Assembly: GCA_964545075.1 (NCBI GenBank)
Contig: CAZJFS010000003.1
Location: 23,899 to 87,898, forward strand
From: DAOPXV01 sp035352535
GTDB taxonomy: Bacteria; Muiribacteriota; UBA9980
Direction of reading: 5' to 3'
DNA length: 64,000 nucleotides
Shown in pieces: positions 27,324 through 35,222 of this stretch. Numbering within the stretch: the stretch's first letter is position 1; each line of letters begins with the position of its first letter. Position numbers and translations under genes: made by a program. The notes under the pieces are model-generated. The model ran no database searches and was not told where the DNA came from. It saw only the letters and a program-made list of their open reading frames with translations.

Positions 27324-28331
27324 TCAATGAAAAGTGCCATATATTTTTTCGCCGCAGGCGCCGCAACATCCGCTTTCGGAAAGGCCGCCGATCGTGCTCG
27401 AAAAATATTCTCTTTTTATGAGGATTTTCCCGCAGGAAGGGCAGTGAGTGGAGTTTTTAGCAATATCGCTGACGTTTCCCAGGTAGACGAATTTAAGTTT
27501 ACGCATTCCTATCTCGTACGCCATGTTGAGCGTTTTTATAGGCGTCGTCTGAATTTCACATAAATACGAAGGATGATAACGGGAGAAATGAAGCGGAATG
27601 TCGGGTGAAACCGAAGCTACGAAATCGACAAGGCTCGATACGGCCTGGTTCGCGTCGTTAAGCGTCGGTATCAAAAGGTTGGTTATTTCCACGTGTATTC
27701 CGAGCCCCCAGGCGAGCCTGATAGTGTCGGTTACAGCCTCCAGCGATCCGTTTCCGCAGACGTCGCGGTAAAAATTATCTGAAAAAGCCTTGAGGTCTAC
27801 GTTCATGGCGTCGATATAAGGCGCAAGCTCACGCAGGGCCGGTTCGGAAATGTCGCCGTTGGTGACCATGACCGTTTTAAGGCCGTTATCATGAAAGAGC
27901 TTAGCGCAATCGTAAACGAATTCATACCATATGGCGGGTTCGTTGTACGTGAAAGCTATACCGCAGCAATTGGCCGACTGGCGGGCGAGAGAGAGAAGGT
28001 AGGCAGGATTGACTTTTGTGAAGTTTGTTTTATGCTGTGAGATTTCGTAATTCTGGCAGAATTTGCAGGCGAGATTGCAGTAATTTGTTCCGAGGGAAAG
28101 AATAAGGGTTCCGGGCAGAAAATGATACAGCGGTTTTTTTTCCATGGGGTCCATGTTGATGGCGACCGCGTTTCCATAATTTAGCGTGTAAAGCTCCCCG
28201 GCGTCGTTGATCCTTGATTTACAAAACCCGGTTTTTCCGGGTAATGTCACGCACTGTTTGGAGCAGAGGAGACAGCGGACACGATTTCCGTCCAATTTTT
28301 GAAAATGCCGCGCCGGGAATTTTTCATTCAT
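27324..28331 (-). CDS. amrS: AmmeMemoRadiSam-system radical SAM protein
   Basis: The start is set at 28331, where AGAGGT lies 6 bases upstream; the open frame extends into rnfB but without a better start. The 335-residue protein has an N-terminal CLLCSKQC..PGKTGFCKSR cysteine region. The radical SAM motif is CNLACKFCQNYEIS. Further family motifs are TYNEPAIWYEFVYD, VTNGDISEPAL and MNVDLKAF, and a C-terminal zinc-ribbon-like CPSCGK....CGACGEKIYG. It belongs to the AmrS/PflA-like family of unknown substrate that normally works with Memo and AMMECR1 proteins, neither of which is present here. It lies 32 bp after rnfB, apparently at the end of that operon. Confidence 0.93.
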   Translation of the reverse strand: MNEKFPARHFQKLDGNRVRCLLCSKQCVTLPGKTGFCKSRINDAGELYTLNYGNAVAINMDPMEKKPLYHFLPGTLILSLGTNYCNLACKFCQNYEISQHKTNFTKVNPAYLLSLARQSANCCGIAFTYNEPAIWYEFVYDCAKLFHDNGLKTVMVTNGDISEPALRELAPYIDAMNVDLKAFSDNFYRDVCGNGSLEAVTDTIRLAWGLGIHVEITNLLIPTLNDANQAVSSLVDFVASVSPDIPLHFSRYHPSYLCEIQTTPIKTLNMAYEIGMRKLKFVYLGNVSDIAKNSTHCPSCGKILIKREYFSSTIGGLSESGCCGACGEKIYGTFH

Positions 28332-28363
28332 CGTTCTACCTCTATTTTCTATGATGTCAATAA

Positions 28364-29356
28364 TTAGTCGGGGATCTTGACGACGATCGCGCCTTTCGGA
28401 CATCTGCCGATACAAAGGCCGCAACCTATGCATTTTTCTTCGATCACTTTAAATTCCTTGTCGGATGCTGTTATCGCATGTGCCGGGCATATTTCGGAGC
28501 ATATCCCGCAGAGATTGCATTTATCGGCGTTTATTAAAACAAGGTTTTCGTTTATGCGCGTATTTTCAATGACCCCGGTCGGGCATTTGATCGAGCATAT
28601 TCCGCAGTTCGTGCAGCGGTCGGCCATTATTTCGGGTGCTCCGGCTCCGGAATCAAAGGCGTTCTGCGGACAGGCCTTGACGCAGACGAGGCATCTTATG
28701 CAACCGGTTCTGCATATTTTATGGACCACCATTCCGTCGTCGCGGGTCTGGCATTTAACGTAGGTTTTGAGCTTTCTATCGCCGAGTTTTAAAACGTTGA
28801 ATGGGCAGGAAATAACGCATTTTCCGCAGCCGATACATTTCAGTTCGTTTATTCTTGGCAGAAAGTCATCTATGAGCTCTATCGCCCCGACCGGGCATGC
28901 CATCTGGCAGTCGCCGAATCCGGCGCAGCCATAGGAACATTCGCGGTTGCCGTTCCACAGAAGATTCACTCCGGCGCAGTTTTTGACGCCATAGTATTTG
29001 AATTTCTCGTTGCAGCCGGTGTGCGTTGCGGCGCACCTGGTCCGGGCGACAGGGGCCGTTTCGTCTAACGAGCCGGTATTGTACCCCCAGATGCGCGCCG
29101 AGGCTTTTTTCAATTCGGATGATGAATGAGCGCAAAGATATATGACCTCCGGAGCATGCGCAGCCGTCGCGGCGAATTCCTTGCAGTTTTTAAAGCCGCA
29201 TTTTTCGCAGTCGTTAAGCGGAAGAAGTTCCAGAATAAGCGAGGCGCGGTCGTCCCCGTTGATGAAAGCGCGCCGGTTCGCGCCGGCGTATTCTGAGATA
29301 AAACCAGTTATGAAGTTTAAAACGAGAAATGACGCTAATGTAAAAACAGAACTCAT
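28364..29356 (-). CDS. rnfB: RnfB-type ferredoxin-cluster subunit
   Basis: The 330-residue protein has an N-terminal membrane helix (about residues 3-23). The four-Cys Fe-S domain (about 47-80) shows DCEKCGFKNCKEFA and a later Cys. A middle region contains ECSYGCAGFGDCQMACPVGAIEL, and several classical [4Fe-4S] motifs follow (CIGCGKCVISCP, CIRCLVCVKACP, CTNCGICSIKCP, CNLCGICSEICP, CIGCGLCIGRCP). This is the polyferredoxin layout of long RnfB subunits, which take electrons from ferredoxin. Unlike the other subunits of this operon, its cluster motifs look complete. It is preceded by a 72-residue ORF and followed by amrS. Confidence 0.93.
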   Translation of the reverse strand: MSSVFTLASFLVLNFITGFISEYAGANRRAFINGDDRASLILELLPLNDCEKCGFKNCKEFAATAAHAPEVIYLCAHSSSELKKASARIWGYNTGSLDETAPVARTRCAATHTGCNEKFKYYGVKNCAGVNLLWNGNRECSYGCAGFGDCQMACPVGAIELIDDFLPRINELKCIGCGKCVISCPFNVLKLGDRKLKTYVKCQTRDDGMVVHKICRTGCIRCLVCVKACPQNAFDSGAGAPEIMADRCTNCGICSIKCPTGVIENTRINENLVLINADKCNLCGICSEICPAHAITASDKEFKVIEEKCIGCGLCIGRCPKGAIVVKIPD

Positions 29357-29359
29357 AAT

Positions 29360-29578
29360 TTAAAGTAACGTTATCTCTTCCACCCGGATTCCGTCTTCAC
29401 GAATTATCCGAATCCACGATGCCTGTGATAGTTTTTCATACATGTCGAAACGTTCGCACGCGTGTTTTATTGCCTGAGCCTCATTGACCGCGTTTATCAT
29501 GAACTCGACCGTATGTTCTTTTTTTGTGCCGCTGTCAAAATATGGGATAGTAACTTTGTAGCTTTTATTTTTTTTCAA
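29360..29578 (-). CDS. Small protein of unknown function within the rnf operon
   Basis: A 72-residue basic, soluble protein with a probable beta-alpha-beta layout (YKVTIPYFD..., a central helix EAQAIKHACERFDMYEKL, then WIRIIREDGIRVEEITLL). I do not recognise it. It is flanked by rnfA (1-bp gap upstream) and rnfB (3-bp gap downstream), so it is certainly co-transcribed and probably co-translated with them. The presence of an extra cytosolic gene at this exact place is not part of the standard six-gene Rnf set. One Cys is present. Confidence 0.75.
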   Translation of the reverse strand: MKKNKSYKVTIPYFDSGTKKEHTVEFMINAVNEAQAIKHACERFDMYEKLSQASWIRIIREDGIRVEEITLL

Positions 29579-29579
29579 T

Positions 29580-30116
29580 TTATACCACCTTGAAAAAAAG
29601 AGAAAGCGAGACGGATAAAAAACCGAGCGTTATAATCTCGCAGCAAAAAATATTGAAATCGCTTATGTTTCCGGCTTCAATAGCTATTCTTTTTCTGATA
29701 AAGAAAAAAATCGCGGCTACCGCTAAAAATCCTGCCGCCGCGCCAAAGGAATTTTGAACCGCCGCTCCGGCGGTTTTAGAAAGTTTTAAAATATAGAAGG
29801 GGACCAGGCACGAGAGATAGTTAAGCGAATCGTATATGCCGTTGTCGGCATGGCCAAGAAGCCAATAAATTGATTGATTAAAAAAGAAAGCGGCCGAGAC
29901 GGAAAAAATGAATATATATATATCGTTTTTCGAAAATTCGGGGAGGAAGTTTGCGATAAAAGCGAATAGCGAGGTTACCGTTAACATAGTGAACGAATTA
30001 ACGGCGGCGGTCATGAAATAATCGCGGCCGCTGTTTTTGCTTGAAAAAAGGACAAGCTCGGCGCCGAAACCCAAAAAAAGAATTATGTTAAAGTATATCA
30101 TGAATGTCGTTATCAT
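29580..30116 (-). CDS. rnfA: RnfA-type membrane subunit, divergent
   Basis: The 178-residue protein has six predicted membrane helices and the family's SFGAAAGFLAVAAIFF-like fifth-helix segment, followed by RKRIAIEAG and a final helix, which identifies RnfA/NqrE. In canonical RnfA the first helix region reads GxCPF, whose Cys binds an intramembrane iron-sulfur cluster together with a second Cys in an ITxNC motif. Here the first site reads LGFGAEL with no Cys. The second may be kept at C103 in YLSCLV. The canonical redox site is therefore probably incomplete. The subunit is slightly shorter than usual. Confidence 0.82.
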   Translation of the reverse strand: MITTFMIYFNIILFLGFGAELVLFSSKNSGRDYFMTAAVNSFTMLTVTSLFAFIANFLPEFSKNDIYIFIFSVSAAFFFNQSIYWLLGHADNGIYDSLNYLSCLVPFYILKLSKTAGAAVQNSFGAAAGFLAVAAIFFFIRKRIAIEAGNISDFNIFCCEIITLGFLSVSLSLFFKVV

Positions 30117-30173
30117 TTTAACCCTTTATCATTTCAGTTGTGAATTATATTATATCATCGGATGCTTAATTAA

Positions 30174-30707
30174 TCAAATTAATTTTTCCAGAATCTTGCT
30201 TGTTCCGAGCGCTAAGAGACCGGCCAGGATTATCACCGGACCTGGATAATAAAGAGCGTTCACGCCGGAAAGGGCCGGTAAAGCTTTTAATAATTCTATG
30301 CTCAGACCCGTAATCATAAAAATGCTGACGGAAACGGAGGCCATTATGGAGAAGTGTTTGAAATATTCGGAAAATTTGGAGGCCGTTCTGGAATACCCGC
30401 CGAGATAAATGCCAGCCATTGAAAATGCGGTTAAAAAAATATAAATTTCAGAGTTCCATCCTATGTAATAATTTTTAGACAAAAAGAAATTGTAGAGAGC
30501 GAGGTTGAATGGAAGCGAAACGAAAACTGCCGCGGGATATTTAAGCTTGATGTCATAATTTTTTAAGGGATATAAAAATGCGGCGGTGACGAACATGGCC
30601 GAGACGGAAAAAATGGAGAAAAAAATCGCGGAAGTCAGGCAGTCGACGGCCAGAAGAAATGGTAATATGCCGGTTATAGCTATTTTCACGTTTTTAAAAT
30701 CGTTCAA
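30174..30707 (-). CDS. rnfE: RnfE-type membrane subunit, strongly divergent
   Basis: The 177-residue protein has about six membrane helices and ends with GPVIILAGLLALGTSKI, like the pocket at the RnfE C-terminus (PPGAFLALG). Canonical RnfE carries GLCPLLAV and IPLIVxNCAILGRAEAFAS. Here the matching positions read GILPFLLAV and TAFSMAGIYLGGYSRTAS, so both cluster-ligand cysteines appear to be missing. Assignment rests on topology, these aligned segments and operon position. It overlaps rnfG by 4 bp. Confidence 0.75.
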   Translation of the reverse strand: MNDFKNVKIAITGILPFLLAVDCLTSAIFFSIFSVSAMFVTAAFLYPLKNYDIKLKYPAAVFVSLPFNLALYNFFLSKNYYIGWNSEIYIFLTAFSMAGIYLGGYSRTASKFSEYFKHFSIMASVSVSIFMITGLSIELLKALPALSGVNALYYPGPVIILAGLLALGTSKILEKLI

Positions 30708-31684
30708 TTCACATCCTCCTTTTTATTATTTCCTTCCATTTTGTCCGATGCGCTTGAATTGATGAAGTCCTTGATAAGGGAAAGAATCGGTTGGATATTG
30801 CTTATAAAATCGAACTTGTCCGAATACATATTGTTTTTTCTTTCAGCGGCGGTTATCAGCAATATATTTTCGGGTGAAATGTCGCTTATGAGAAGGCCGT
30901 TGAATCGGTCGAGAAAGCCGGAGCCGATGTTTCTGAAAAAGGTCTTTTTCAGAGGAAAAACCATTATCCGGCATATCTGGCCGCCGGTTTTCATCGTGAA
31001 GGCGACCCTTATCTGCTCGAATTTGCCGGGAAGAAAAGTTTCGCAATAAAGTCCGGCCTGGGTTCCGTTAATTTTTATGTCGGCTATATTCGCGCAGATC
31101 TCGTCTTTTCTTATTTCGCGCGGCGCTGAAAGTTCCATTTTATGTTTTACCGCATTATAGATCGCCTTGTAAATGTTGGCCGCCGAGGCGCCGTTATCGT
31201 CCGCAAGTTTTATTCCACGATTTTCCCGGATCTTTGTGAGTATCCTGTTTGAAATAAGTTCCATGTCGTCGACTGAGTCGGATGATTTGAGGATGAGTCC
31301 GCGCGAGGTAAAGCTCATTGTGCGGTCCTGCTTTATGAAAAATTTTATCCAGGGAGCGGTTTCCTCGGGAAATTTATAATCTTTAAAGGCTTCTTCAAAA
31401 TCGGCGCTGTCTTTATGCAGATCGAGCCCCGCGTTATAAGAGTCCAGCTTTTCGGGCGCGACGCCGGCCTGCCAGGAATAGATTCCGGGCGGAAGGTCGT
31501 CGTTTTTGATATGGTTTCCAAGAAACGAGCGGAAAATTTCTTCGGGCGACAGCTTGAGTCCTTTGTTTTGCGATGTTTTCAGAACGTTTGAGAACGGGCG
31601 GCTTGCGATATCGGCGGCCATTATTGAAAAAGCGATGGAAATAACGAATATTAAAGAGGCGGCCAGGCTTTTACGCGCGTTCAT
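30704..31684 (-). CDS. rnfG: RnfG-like subunit with degenerate FMN-binding domain
   Basis: The 326-residue protein has an N-terminal membrane anchor (about residues 7-24), about 170 residues of unrecognised sequence, and a C-terminal region (about 195-310) laid out like an FMN_bind domain: NGTQAGLYCE, IRVAFTMKTGGQICRIMVFPL, GFLDRFNG. Canonical RnfG carries S/T-G-A-T in which the last Thr holds FMN covalently. The aligned place here (277-286) reads ITAAERKNNM, so covalent flavinylation is not expected. RnfG is normally about 200 residues, so the extra N-terminal segment is unusual. Identification relies on operon position between rnfD and rnfE as much as on sequence. Confidence 0.72.
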   Translation of the reverse strand: MNARKSLAASLIFVISIAFSIMAADIASRPFSNVLKTSQNKGLKLSPEEIFRSFLGNHIKNDDLPPGIYSWQAGVAPEKLDSYNAGLDLHKDSADFEEAFKDYKFPEETAPWIKFFIKQDRTMSFTSRGLILKSSDSVDDMELISNRILTKIRENRGIKLADDNGASAANIYKAIYNAVKHKMELSAPREIRKDEICANIADIKINGTQAGLYCETFLPGKFEQIRVAFTMKTGGQICRIMVFPLKKTFFRNIGSGFLDRFNGLLISDISPENILLITAAERKNNMYSDKFDFISNIQPILSLIKDFINSSASDKMEGNNKKEDVN

Positions 31685-31685
31685 A

Positions 31686-32672
31686 TCAGGACCTCCTGCG
31701 GCTGGTTATTTCGTCAAGCGCGGGTACCAGGGAAGACGATATTAAAAGCGCGTAATTGGTCATATCCATACCATTGCCGTAAACACCGAGCATGTAAGCC
31801 GTGGAACCGAAAAATGCTCCGTATATGTAGCGTGAAAAACGTCTTTCAGGAGAAGAATAATAATCTGTCAGCACAAAACATGAATAAAACAGGAACAGGC
31901 TTCCGAATGCGTGATAAACGAACTCGGAGACTACGCCCCAGAAACCCCTGGAAAAAGTGAACACGCAAACTGCGAGGAAAAGTCCGGAGAAGGAGCCGAC
32001 GATCGAAACCGCGTCGACTGACTTTTTAAGGTAAAGCGAGAACGCTACGATGAGTATAACGATTATCGAAGTTTCGCAATAATGTCCGGGATACCAGCCC
32101 GCCAGAAGCTTTATAAGATTTTGAAGCCCCGCTGACGTGGCGTCTGAAACGGCCGTGGCGTTCTTGAATGTAAAGCAGTTAGAATATTCGTCGATGGGGA
32201 ACGGGAAAAACCATTGTTTTGACATGAAGGGCCGTGGATAATTGAAATAAAGCATTTTGTTGCCGAAGGAAATCGTCAGAAAGGCTATCGAGACTGAAAC
32301 GGGGTTGAATATTCTGAAAATATTTCCCGAAGGCGGGAAGAAAGTCAGAAGATAAACGATAATAGCCCCTAAAATAGCTATGTATAAAGGAACTCCGGCT
32401 GGAAGCAGGAGCGCGTAAAGGAACGCGTAATAATAATTTTCATATCCGATATCGGCGAAACGCCTTCCGCGTTTTTTCAGTTCGAAATAGGTCGGAAGAA
32501 GAACGAATAAAATGGCGGTGAAAATGGTCAGCATTGCCATAATACCATAGTTGTAAACCGAAATAAGGATGACCGGAAGAAGCGCGAGCGCCCTCGTTAA
32601 AAAGATCGAACTTTTAGACAGAGGCGAGTGGATGTATGGGTGTATTGAAACGGCAAGCTCCATGTCGGCCAT
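31686..32672 (-). CDS. rnfD: RnfD-type membrane flavoprotein subunit
   Basis: The 328-residue membrane protein has about nine to ten helices, an HPYIHS N-terminal segment close to the family's P-H-x-x N-terminus, NIFRIFNPVSVSIAF where the family has G.N.FNPA, and AVSDATSAGL around residues 175-183 where RnfD has the S-G-A-T flavinylation motif. The Thr (about 179) that would carry FMN is therefore present, although Gly is replaced by Asp. It would move electrons across the membrane next to RnfG. The first base overlaps the rnfC stop. Confidence 0.85.
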   Translation of the reverse strand: MADMELAVSIHPYIHSPLSKSSIFLTRALALLPVILISVYNYGIMAMLTIFTAILFVLLPTYFELKKRGRRFADIGYENYYYAFLYALLLPAGVPLYIAILGAIIVYLLTFFPPSGNIFRIFNPVSVSIAFLTISFGNKMLYFNYPRPFMSKQWFFPFPIDEYSNCFTFKNATAVSDATSAGLQNLIKLLAGWYPGHYCETSIIVILIVAFSLYLKKSVDAVSIVGSFSGLFLAVCVFTFSRGFWGVVSEFVYHAFGSLFLFYSCFVLTDYYSSPERRFSRYIYGAFFGSTAYMLGVYGNGMDMTNYALLISSSLVPALDEITSRRRS

Positions 32673-33988
32673 CAGTTTTCACGCCCCTTTATATTGGACT
32701 GAAGGATCATCTTTTTCGAAAGTATTATCGAGTGCGTAATATTTATCCGCGAGGGGCAGATATAAGAGCAGACGCCGCATTCTATGCATGAATAAATTCC
32801 GGCTGCCGCGGTTTCGGAATGTTTTCCGAGGCGGCTAAGACGGTTTATAAATGCAGGATTTAAGGAGGCGGGGCAATGATCGATGCATTTTTTACAGCGC
32901 ATGCATGTCTCCTCGTGCGGCGTAGAAAGGCGTTCGGTTGGAAGAAGCGTCAGGGCGCTGGTAGTTTTTATAACCGGGACGTTCGTCGTATATTGAGAGA
33001 AACCGGACATGAGGCCGTCTATCACCATGGAATTAACTGTTCCGCAAAGACCGCCGCATTGTTCGATTATTTCGGAGATCATTGTTCCGATGCGAACCTT
33101 TACGTTAGATGGTTTTGCGATGGCATATCCCGAGACCGTGAGATAGGTATCTATCTGGGGTTTGTTAAACTTTAGCGCTTCATATAAAAAATAAGCGACG
33201 GAGGCGTCGAGGACGAAGCAGCCGGCATCGGAGAGTTTCCCGTGCCTTATGTCCGCCTTTAATATGCAGGATGCGAGTATCGCTTCGTTTCCCTGCGGGT
33301 ATTTATCGGTCACTCTAATTATTTTAATGTTTTTATAAGCTGATATAGCGCTTTCAAGCGTCGCTATAAGTTTTTTCATGTGGTAAGGCACGGCCAGAAA
33401 AATGAACTTCGGTGAGAGCGCCGAACTCATGAATAATATTCCGCTTAAAATTTCATCGGTAAAATTGCGCGCCATAGTTTCGACGTTGTGCACATAGGGT
33501 TCGTTCTGGACAAAATTTACTATAAGGTAGTAAATCTGCTTGTTTTTAATTTCCGAAAGTTTGTACCAGAGAGGATAATTGGAAGAAGCGCGATCGACTA
33601 TGGAGCATTGCCTGGATTTTTCTATTATTTCATCCAGTGAAAAAGCGGTCCGGTCAGAAACTTTTATTTCGCCGTTAGGCGTGTCCTGACCGTCGGAAGC
33701 TATAACCACGGCCGGTGAATATTTGTAGTGAGGATGCGTGAACTCGGAAACGCTTTCAACGGTACCTGAAAGCGGCGCATGGACATCGCAGGAAATAGCA
33801 CCCATTCCTCTGGCAATTAGATCAAAAGTTTTTACCCGATCGCCTGGTTTAACGCATGCAACAGCGGGCGAACCGTTATGCTGGCTTAGAAGCACGCATA
33901 CCTTAGAGGGTATCTTCAGGGAAACGAGGGGTTTTTCCTCCGTGAGCTCATTGTTGAGCGGTAATTTTATTCCTCCGTGAAAATCCAT
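32672..33988 (-). CDS. rnfC: RnfC-type peripheral subunit lacking the glycine-rich nucleotide/FMN motif
   Basis: The 438-residue protein starts MDFHGGIKLP and has the RnfC barrel-sandwich segment APLSGTVESV (about 71-80). Two C-terminal [4Fe-4S] motifs are present: CMRCKKCIDHCP and CIECGVCSYICP (about 362-412). In canonical RnfC/NuoF-like domains a GxGGAxFPT loop binds NADH and FMN and is followed by ECEPY. Here the region (about 126-145) reads SRQCSIVDRASSNYPLWYKL and the later element is QNEPY. NADH oxidation is thus doubtful while electron wiring is retained. It is the first gene of the operon, with a promoter about 30 bp upstream and a weak AGGA Shine-Dalgarno. Confidence 0.85.
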   Translation of the reverse strand: MDFHGGIKLPLNNELTEEKPLVSLKIPSKVCVLLSQHNGSPAVACVKPGDRVKTFDLIARGMGAISCDVHAPLSGTVESVSEFTHPHYKYSPAVVIASDGQDTPNGEIKVSDRTAFSLDEIIEKSRQCSIVDRASSNYPLWYKLSEIKNKQIYYLIVNFVQNEPYVHNVETMARNFTDEILSGILFMSSALSPKFIFLAVPYHMKKLIATLESAISAYKNIKIIRVTDKYPQGNEAILASCILKADIRHGKLSDAGCFVLDASVAYFLYEALKFNKPQIDTYLTVSGYAIAKPSNVKVRIGTMISEIIEQCGGLCGTVNSMVIDGLMSGFSQYTTNVPVIKTTSALTLLPTERLSTPHEETCMRCKKCIDHCPASLNPAFINRLSRLGKHSETAAAGIYSCIECGVCSYICPSRINITHSIILSKKMILQSNIKGREN

Positions 33989-34018
33989 TTCATATCCTAT
34001 ATAAAAAATATTAATTGC

Positions 34019-34048
34019 ATTCTACCACAAATAAGCTTAAAAATTCAA
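34019..34048 (-). promoter_or_regulatory. Sigma-70-type promoter for the rnf operon
   Basis: On the minus strand TTGAAT (34048-34043) and TAGAAT (34024-34019) are 18 bp apart. The predicted start is about 34012, some 24 bases before rnfC. Its -35 box is only 11 bp from that of the divergent promoter. Confidence 0.75.
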
Positions 34049-34059
34049 TAAGAGTTTAA

Positions 34060-34088
34060 TTGAAATTGCATTTTTTTTTTGATATAAT
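34060..34088 (+). promoter_or_regulatory. Sigma-70-type promoter for the TPR/amidohydrolase operon
   Basis: TTGAAA (34060-34065), a 17-bp spacer with a T10 run, and a perfect TATAAT (34083-34088) lie 18 bp before the start codon, leaving room for the GGAG Shine-Dalgarno at 34096-34099. Confidence 0.85.
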
Positions 34089-34106
34089 AAACCGCGGAGA
34101 TGATTT

Positions 34107-35222
34107 ATGAATAAATTTACTCATCCTAAAAACGAGTCGGAAGAAGCTGCCATGATGAATGCTGAAGAATTCAAGCTGGACTGCTATTTTTTGAGTGAAA
34201 ACAACCTTATGTGGCTTAAAGGCGATCTTTCGAGCCTTGAAGAACAATTCATCGAAATCATAAATAACGTCCCCGCGTATAAGCCTACAATATTCGAGTT
34301 GTGTAATATATATCAGGCGCGGGGCGAGCGTGACAAGCTTCGACAGATGATAGATTATGCGTTAAAACGGTTTCCGGACGACGTGATGTTTCTTGTAATG
34401 GACGCCCTATGGCGTTTTGGCGCCAACGAGGTCGCCGCCGCGCTCGCGATACTTGAAAAACTGGCGGTTAAAGTGAACGCGCCGATCGTGATGAAGACCC
34501 TCGGCGATATCTATATGGCTCAGAAAATGATAATTCCGGCTATCGAAGCTTATAAAAAATGCGTTGAAAAATACGATGGATTTCCGGAAGTACATCTGGA
34601 ACTTGTCAGGCTCTATTATCAAGCCGCCGATTTTTTAAACGTCATACTTGAATTGAAGCATATCCCCGAAGATCAGAAGACCCTCGAACTTAAAAAGATC
34701 GAAGGCGTCTGCGATTATTACCGTGAAGACTACAAAGCCGCGCTGGCTGTATTCACGGACATTTTAAAACACCATCCGAACGATATTTTTTCGCTGCTTT
34801 ACGCGGGTGATATATGCCTGAGGTTCGAGAAAAATTACAAAGCCGAATTTTACTGGGAGAGCGCTTTGAAACTTACGCCTGAAACGCTGGAGGACCGCGC
34901 CTGTCTTGCGAAAATCCATCTTTTTACGAACGATTACGAACAGGCTGTAAAACTCGCCGATATAAACATACGGCAGGTGCCGGATCATTATGTTTCGCTG
35001 TTCATTCTCGGGCTTATCGCGGTCTGCGAGGATAAATTTCACTCGGCGGCGGTTAACTGGAATATCGTTTACACGAAAAAACCTGAAATATTTGATTTCG
35101 AATTCGAACTTATAAAAAAGAGCCTCAAGGACAACAAGATAAAAGAGTTTATTTATAAGGTTAACGAGCCTGAATATAAAGACATGTGCGAGCGCATAAA
35201 GGTGAGATGTGATATAAAATGA
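34107..35222 (+). CDS. Tetratricopeptide-repeat protein, cytoplasmic
   Basis: The 371-residue protein lacks a signal peptide and is built of about eight to nine TPR-like helix pairs from residue 45 onward (for example GDIYMAQKMIIPAIEAYKKC and YAGDICLRFEKNYKAEFYWESAL). Such proteins act as protein-binding scaffolds; no enzyme motif is seen. GGAG lies 7 bases before the start. The stop overlaps the next start (ATGA), so it is translationally coupled to the nitrilase-fold enzyme and is likely a partner in the same process. Confidence 0.9.
   Translation: MNKFTHPKNESEEAAMMNAEEFKLDCYFLSENNLMWLKGDLSSLEEQFIEIINNVPAYKPTIFELCNIYQARGERDKLRQMIDYALKRFPDDVMFLVMDALWRFGANEVAAALAILEKLAVKVNAPIVMKTLGDIYMAQKMIIPAIEAYKKCVEKYDGFPEVHLELVRLYYQAADFLNVILELKHIPEDQKTLELKKIEGVCDYYREDYKAALAVFTDILKHHPNDIFSLLYAGDICLRFEKNYKAEFYWESALKLTPETLEDRACLAKIHLFTNDYEQAVKLADINIRQVPDHYVSLFILGLIAVCEDKFHSAAVNWNIVYTKKPEIFDFEFELIKKSLKDNKIKEFIYKVNEPEYKDMCERIKVRCDIK

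Noticed and set aside
28332..28433. N-terminal extension of the AmrS protein into rnfB
   Set aside because: The extension would overlap the rnfB 3' end, has arginine-rich frame-shadow composition, and a proper AGAGGT site precedes the internal ATG at 28331.
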